This document shows positions 60,407-64,000 of a DNA stretch of 64,000 nt, in pieces. The DNA is from Thermothielavioides terrestris NRRL 8126 (taxonomy: Eukaryota > Ascomycota > Sordariomycetes > Sordariales > Chaetomiaceae): contig NC_016458.1 in the NCBI RefSeq assembly GCF_000226115.1, forward strand, positions 1,736,001 through 1,800,000, read 5' to 3'. The position numbers were made by a program, and so were the translations under genes. The notes under the pieces were generated by a model that worked only from the letters and a program-made list of their open reading frames with translations, searched no databases and was not told the DNA's origin. How positions within the stretch are numbered: the stretch's first letter is position 1; the number at the start of each line of letters is the position of its first letter.

Positions 60407-60631
60407 CTAATCCTTTAGTATAAGGACAATGCTACAGTTATAGAAGACGTTATACTTATCTAGTAGTACCTTCATTTCTTCTATATACCATTTGTCCCTA
60501 CTATAGACGTTTACCTCTACTACTAACTTGATATATAGGATATCGTCTAGTTTCTCAATGCTATAAGATAGCGTATAGAACTCTTGCTTAGTAGGCGGCT
60601 TATATTTATCCTTTGTTAATGTTTCCGTCAT
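60407..60631 (-). pseudogene. Gypsy Pol fragment upstream of reverse transcriptase
   Basis: A 74-codon frame just upstream of the reverse transcriptase on the minus strand. It contains PPTKQEFYTLSYSIEKLDD, which is in the place of the protease-to-RT linker of fungal Gypsy elements. Family assignment rests on position. Confidence 0.45.
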
Positions 60632-63600
60632 TGGTTCCTTACCGCTAAGCTCCTATTATATAGTTGTTGTAACCTATATATATTTACTATCTACAACGTT
60701 ATCCTAGGTTTATTATATAAAGTTCTATACTATTGCTTAAATGTCCTCCTCTAGGCTATACTAAAGAAGATATCTAATACACTGACCTTCAACAATAGTG
60801 ATTAGGTAGGTAGTGTTATTCCTTATAATAGCCTAGTATACGCTTTTCGTATCTATAATAGCGTCTAGGATACCTTCGACGTATAAAGCGAAGTAGAGCT
60901 TACGTTTCTAGCTACCTAGACTATTGTCGTCGATATCTATAGGCTCGAATATAGTCTCAATCAGATGTTCTATTATAGGTACGACCATTATAGTGTTCAT
61001 AGCTTTCACCTTCTAGATCGTTCTCTTCTATTCTATATATACTCTCACCTTTATATTGTAAACGGACTAGAAGTAATAGGTAGATATATTAAAGTCAATT
61101 TTTACTCTATTATAGAGTATAAAGTTAGTTTCGATTAATAGCTTTGCTTTTAAACCTTTAATAACGTTAGCTATTATTATAAAGTAACCTTCTACGTTGA
61201 TACTATAGACGATTCCTTAGATATAGAAATTAAACTCGACTTACTTCTTAACCTCTATATAGGCTCCAACACCTTTGACAAAGTATAGCTTTACGTTAAT
61301 CCAACGTAGGTTTTTAGCCTACTTAGAGATAAACTCCTTATCAATAAGGCTAGTATTACTACCTATATCGAAGTAAACTTTAGTATTTAGCTTACCTAGG
61401 TTTATACTAATATTGATTATAAGGTATATAGCTTACTTATCTAACGCTTTCAGTAGTAGTATATAGGGCTACGCTTCTATAATCTATCCTTTGGTCAATG
61501 TGAAGTTTATATCTTTACTATTAAGTTCGTCCTCGTTATCACTAAGGTTGTACTAATAGTCCATCTAAAGTTGTATAGGTCTATATTTGTCTTTGTCGCT
61601 ATCGTTGGCTATATACTCGAAAAGCTTACGATATATTGTAAAGACTCTACTATAAACGATATATTGCTAAATCCAAGGAAGCTATTGTAGCTATTTGCTT
61701 TGACCTAAGCTAGGCTAGCGAAAGGTATAATACAAGTAGTAAGAACTATCGGCTTCCTTGTCTTCTAATTCCTTGTCCTTGGCTTTAATATTATATTTAT
61801 CGACAAGAATATACCTAGTCTTCTCTAACATTTTACAATAAAGGTTAGCGTCTTTATCGTCCTCTATTACTATAATCTCATTATAGTATACGAAGGTATT
61901 ATCTTTATACTATCTCTTATATATATATATCTAAACCTGTTAGAGCTATTGAGATTGTCTTCTATAGTTGTTATTATCGCCTCTTCTCTAGCCGTCGAAT
62001 AGTTTAACTCCTCCTCTATAGTCGTTGAACGGTCGATATTCTCTTCTATATCTAGTCGAGCTATAGAAGTTTCAATCACTAAATGGTTGTACTCGATCAC
62101 TATCTTTATACTAGTTATTTCTAAATCGCTAGAGTCTATCTCTATCTCTTCTCTAATAGTCGCGATATCCTCTTTTACCTCTACCTATCTAAAAGGCTCT
62201 ACTATCCTCCTAGTCGTCTCTTTGTCCTTTGTCGTTATACTCTATATCTATATTATTGGCGATAAGGCTATAGCTAATGATATAGCCTTTAGTAGCGTCC
62301 TAGTAGAGCTTGTCCTTAACGATATACACTTTAGTATCAAAGATATTAAGGAATATATCTATCTCTATAGTTGTATCTAGTTTAAGGTATAACTAACGAA
62401 GTTCTAGATAGAGGTAGTTGTAGAGGTATATTAGACGTTGCTCTTTAGTAGTATCTCCCTAGATATATATATATTTAAAGTACTCTATAGCGAATTTTCT
62501 AATTAGCTTATCTTTATAGTTGTCCTTTATAGTATACTAGTTTTTGTTTAGCTATTTTTCTACTTCGTACCTTTTGATACTAAACTCTTTTTTTAAGCGT
62601 TCGGTCTATACTTTTATAGATATAGTAAGTACTGCCTTTTCTATAGCTAATAGTTGCTACTTATACTATTATAGCGCTAATCCTTAAAGTAGGGTCTATA
62701 TCTCTATATATAGGGTCTCTTCTCTTATTAGGTAGTATCTAATAATCTAATCTACCTATTTGACCTAAAGGTTGATATCCCTATAGTATAGCTACTGTTT
62801 ATTGTACTATAGGTCCTAGAGTTCCTTAGCTTCGTTCTCTATATTTAGCTAAAAGAGATTAGTGTTCTAGATCTTCTATTTTACTATAGATATAGATACC
62901 TATAAAGATATAATGCTTTTGTCCTTAGTTTCGGTCTAACGGTCTTCTCTGCCTATAGCTCTATTCGCTTTTTCGATTATAATATTTAGGTTCTCTATTA
63001 TCCTAGCTATCTAGGTGAGGAAGTCCTATATAGTAAACGCGCCCTAGTTGTCTATAGCTCTAGCTACTTGCCTAAAGGGTCTAGATATTTGGCTAGAGGG
63101 CCCCTCTTAGGGCGGCTATTGTCTATATAGCGGGCTTAGCATCTTTTAGAATAGTAAGGAGACATTGGAATCGACTAAACTGTCTATACGTTCTATTCTA
63201 GGGTCCTAGATAATCGTATCTAGCTTAGGACATCTAAATAAATACTAAGATAGCTAGCTTAACGTTTATAGTAGTAGCTAAGGAACTTAGTCGAAAATAC
63301 TAATTAGCTAAGCTATTAGAGATAATAAGTCTTCCTCTTTAGGTTGTCGGTTCTATAGTAGTAGATCCTATAATCCTTCTAACTATCTTTAGTAGCGGCT
63401 ACTAAAATTAGAGTTATTGACGATATAGGCTTTGTATCTTTGTTAAGGAATAGTTAGCGTATCTTAGGGCTCTAGTTGCTCTTAGAAGGTTAAACTTAGT
63501 AAAGTTGCTAGCTAATCCTTAGTCGGATTATATCTAGTTCTTACTAATGTTTCTAGCGATATAGCTAGTCCTAGTTGCTAAACGTTGGTCCTTTATAGTT

Positions 63601-64000
63601 TCAAGGTCTCTAGTAGTCCTTGACTTTCTAGTCTTAAAGTCTCTAGCGTTTCTTAAGTTAAGTCCTTAGTCTCCGAAGTAGTATCTTCGATCCTAGGGTC
63701 TAGGATAAGGTTTTTACTAATAGCTATTTAGACTTTATATCTAATAGTTGTAAAGTAGATATAAAGAATATAATTGTTGAGTATCTAAGAGGAAAGATAC
63801 TCTAAGACGTATAGTATTTCAATATATTATTGGGTATAAGCGTCTCCTTTTAATACCTCTTCGAGTAATACTATAGCTTTTAGGTATTAGAGTTCTTAGA
63901 GATTAATAGTAGTTATCTACTAGACGTTATAAATAATCTTAAAATCCTTAATAAACTTAAGTGTCTACTATATATTCCTATAGACGTTAACGTTTATAAG

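Larger units (their letters stand above)
46260..64000 (-). mobile_element. Second copy of the large Ty3/Gypsy-like element, with nested insertion
   Basis: The 3.03-kb LTR-like unit starts at 46260 (TGTTACACG), is split at 48971 by a nested element, and resumes at 56615, ending ...CTAAGCA at 56937. The two parts add up to 3035 bp, matching the unsplit copies of 3032 and 3033 bp. From 56938 to the window end runs the internal region, alignable with 6525-13825. The minus-strand reverse transcriptase is at 59657-59932. The far LTR lies beyond the window. The copy carries many stops but has retained a CA end that the left copies lost. Confidence 0.7.

Noticed and set aside
1..64000. CRISPR arrays, rRNA, operon-like gene strings or a secondary-metabolite cluster
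   Set aside because: None is visible. Genes are spliced, individually promoted fungal housekeeping genes, and the tandem repeats are minisatellites.

Overview
The window looks like nuclear DNA of a filamentous ascomycete (Pezizomycotina, most likely Sordariomycetes). The genes are GC-rich and carry short introns of roughly 50-110 nt with GT...AG ends and CTGAC/CTAAC branch sites. Their products are fungal orthologues, including D-arabinono-lactone oxidase, Rec8 and a Rax1-like RGS protein. The repeats are saturated with TpA and stop codons, which is the signature of repeat-induced point mutation (RIP).

Layout. Positions 1-19,750 are AT-rich, RIP-ruined transposon DNA. It holds two adjacent copies of a 3.03-kb LTR-like unit (454-3485 and 3492-6524), a 7.3-kb Ty3/Gypsy-like internal region read on the minus strand (6525-13825), a truncated third unit copy (13826-14060) and a minus-strand Tad1-like LINE relic (about 15.8-19.75 kb). 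A (AAAAAAT)n block at about 20.02-20.25 kb marks the border. Positions 20.3-45.5 kb are a normal gene island. Positions 45.56-46.26 kb hold a GC-rich minisatellite with a 235-bp inverted-repeat element inside. From 46,260 to the end the same Gypsy family returns, and its 3.03-kb unit is split by a complete nested 7.64-kb Gypsy element (48972-56609) with 249-bp LTRs and a TAGAG target duplication.

Genes in the island, left to right: ALO1-type D-arabinono-1,4-lactone oxidase (-); an APH-family kinase with an N-terminal AN1-like zinc finger (-); meiotic cohesin REC8 (+); Rab escort protein MRS6/REP (-); exosome subunit RRP43 (-); a membrane-anchored alpha/beta hydrolase with a polyglutamine tract (-); a small hypothetical protein (-); complex I subunit NDUFA2/B8 (-), divergent from a mitochondrial pyruvate carrier subunit (+); pantothenate kinase (-); and a Rax1-like RGS membrane protein (-). 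Most are split genes. I rebuilt exons by matching splice signals, reading phase and conserved protein motifs; no transcript data were available.

The genes are mainly unrelated housekeeping functions: redox, meiosis, vesicle traffic, RNA decay, mitochondrial metabolism, CoA synthesis and G-protein signalling. There is no biosynthetic cluster. The one pairing that looks functional is NDUFA2 with the pyruvate carrier, two mitochondrial proteins sharing a 669-bp divergent promoter. The most unusual DNA is at the right border, where minisatellite, foldback element and retroelement LTR meet and share terminal sequence.
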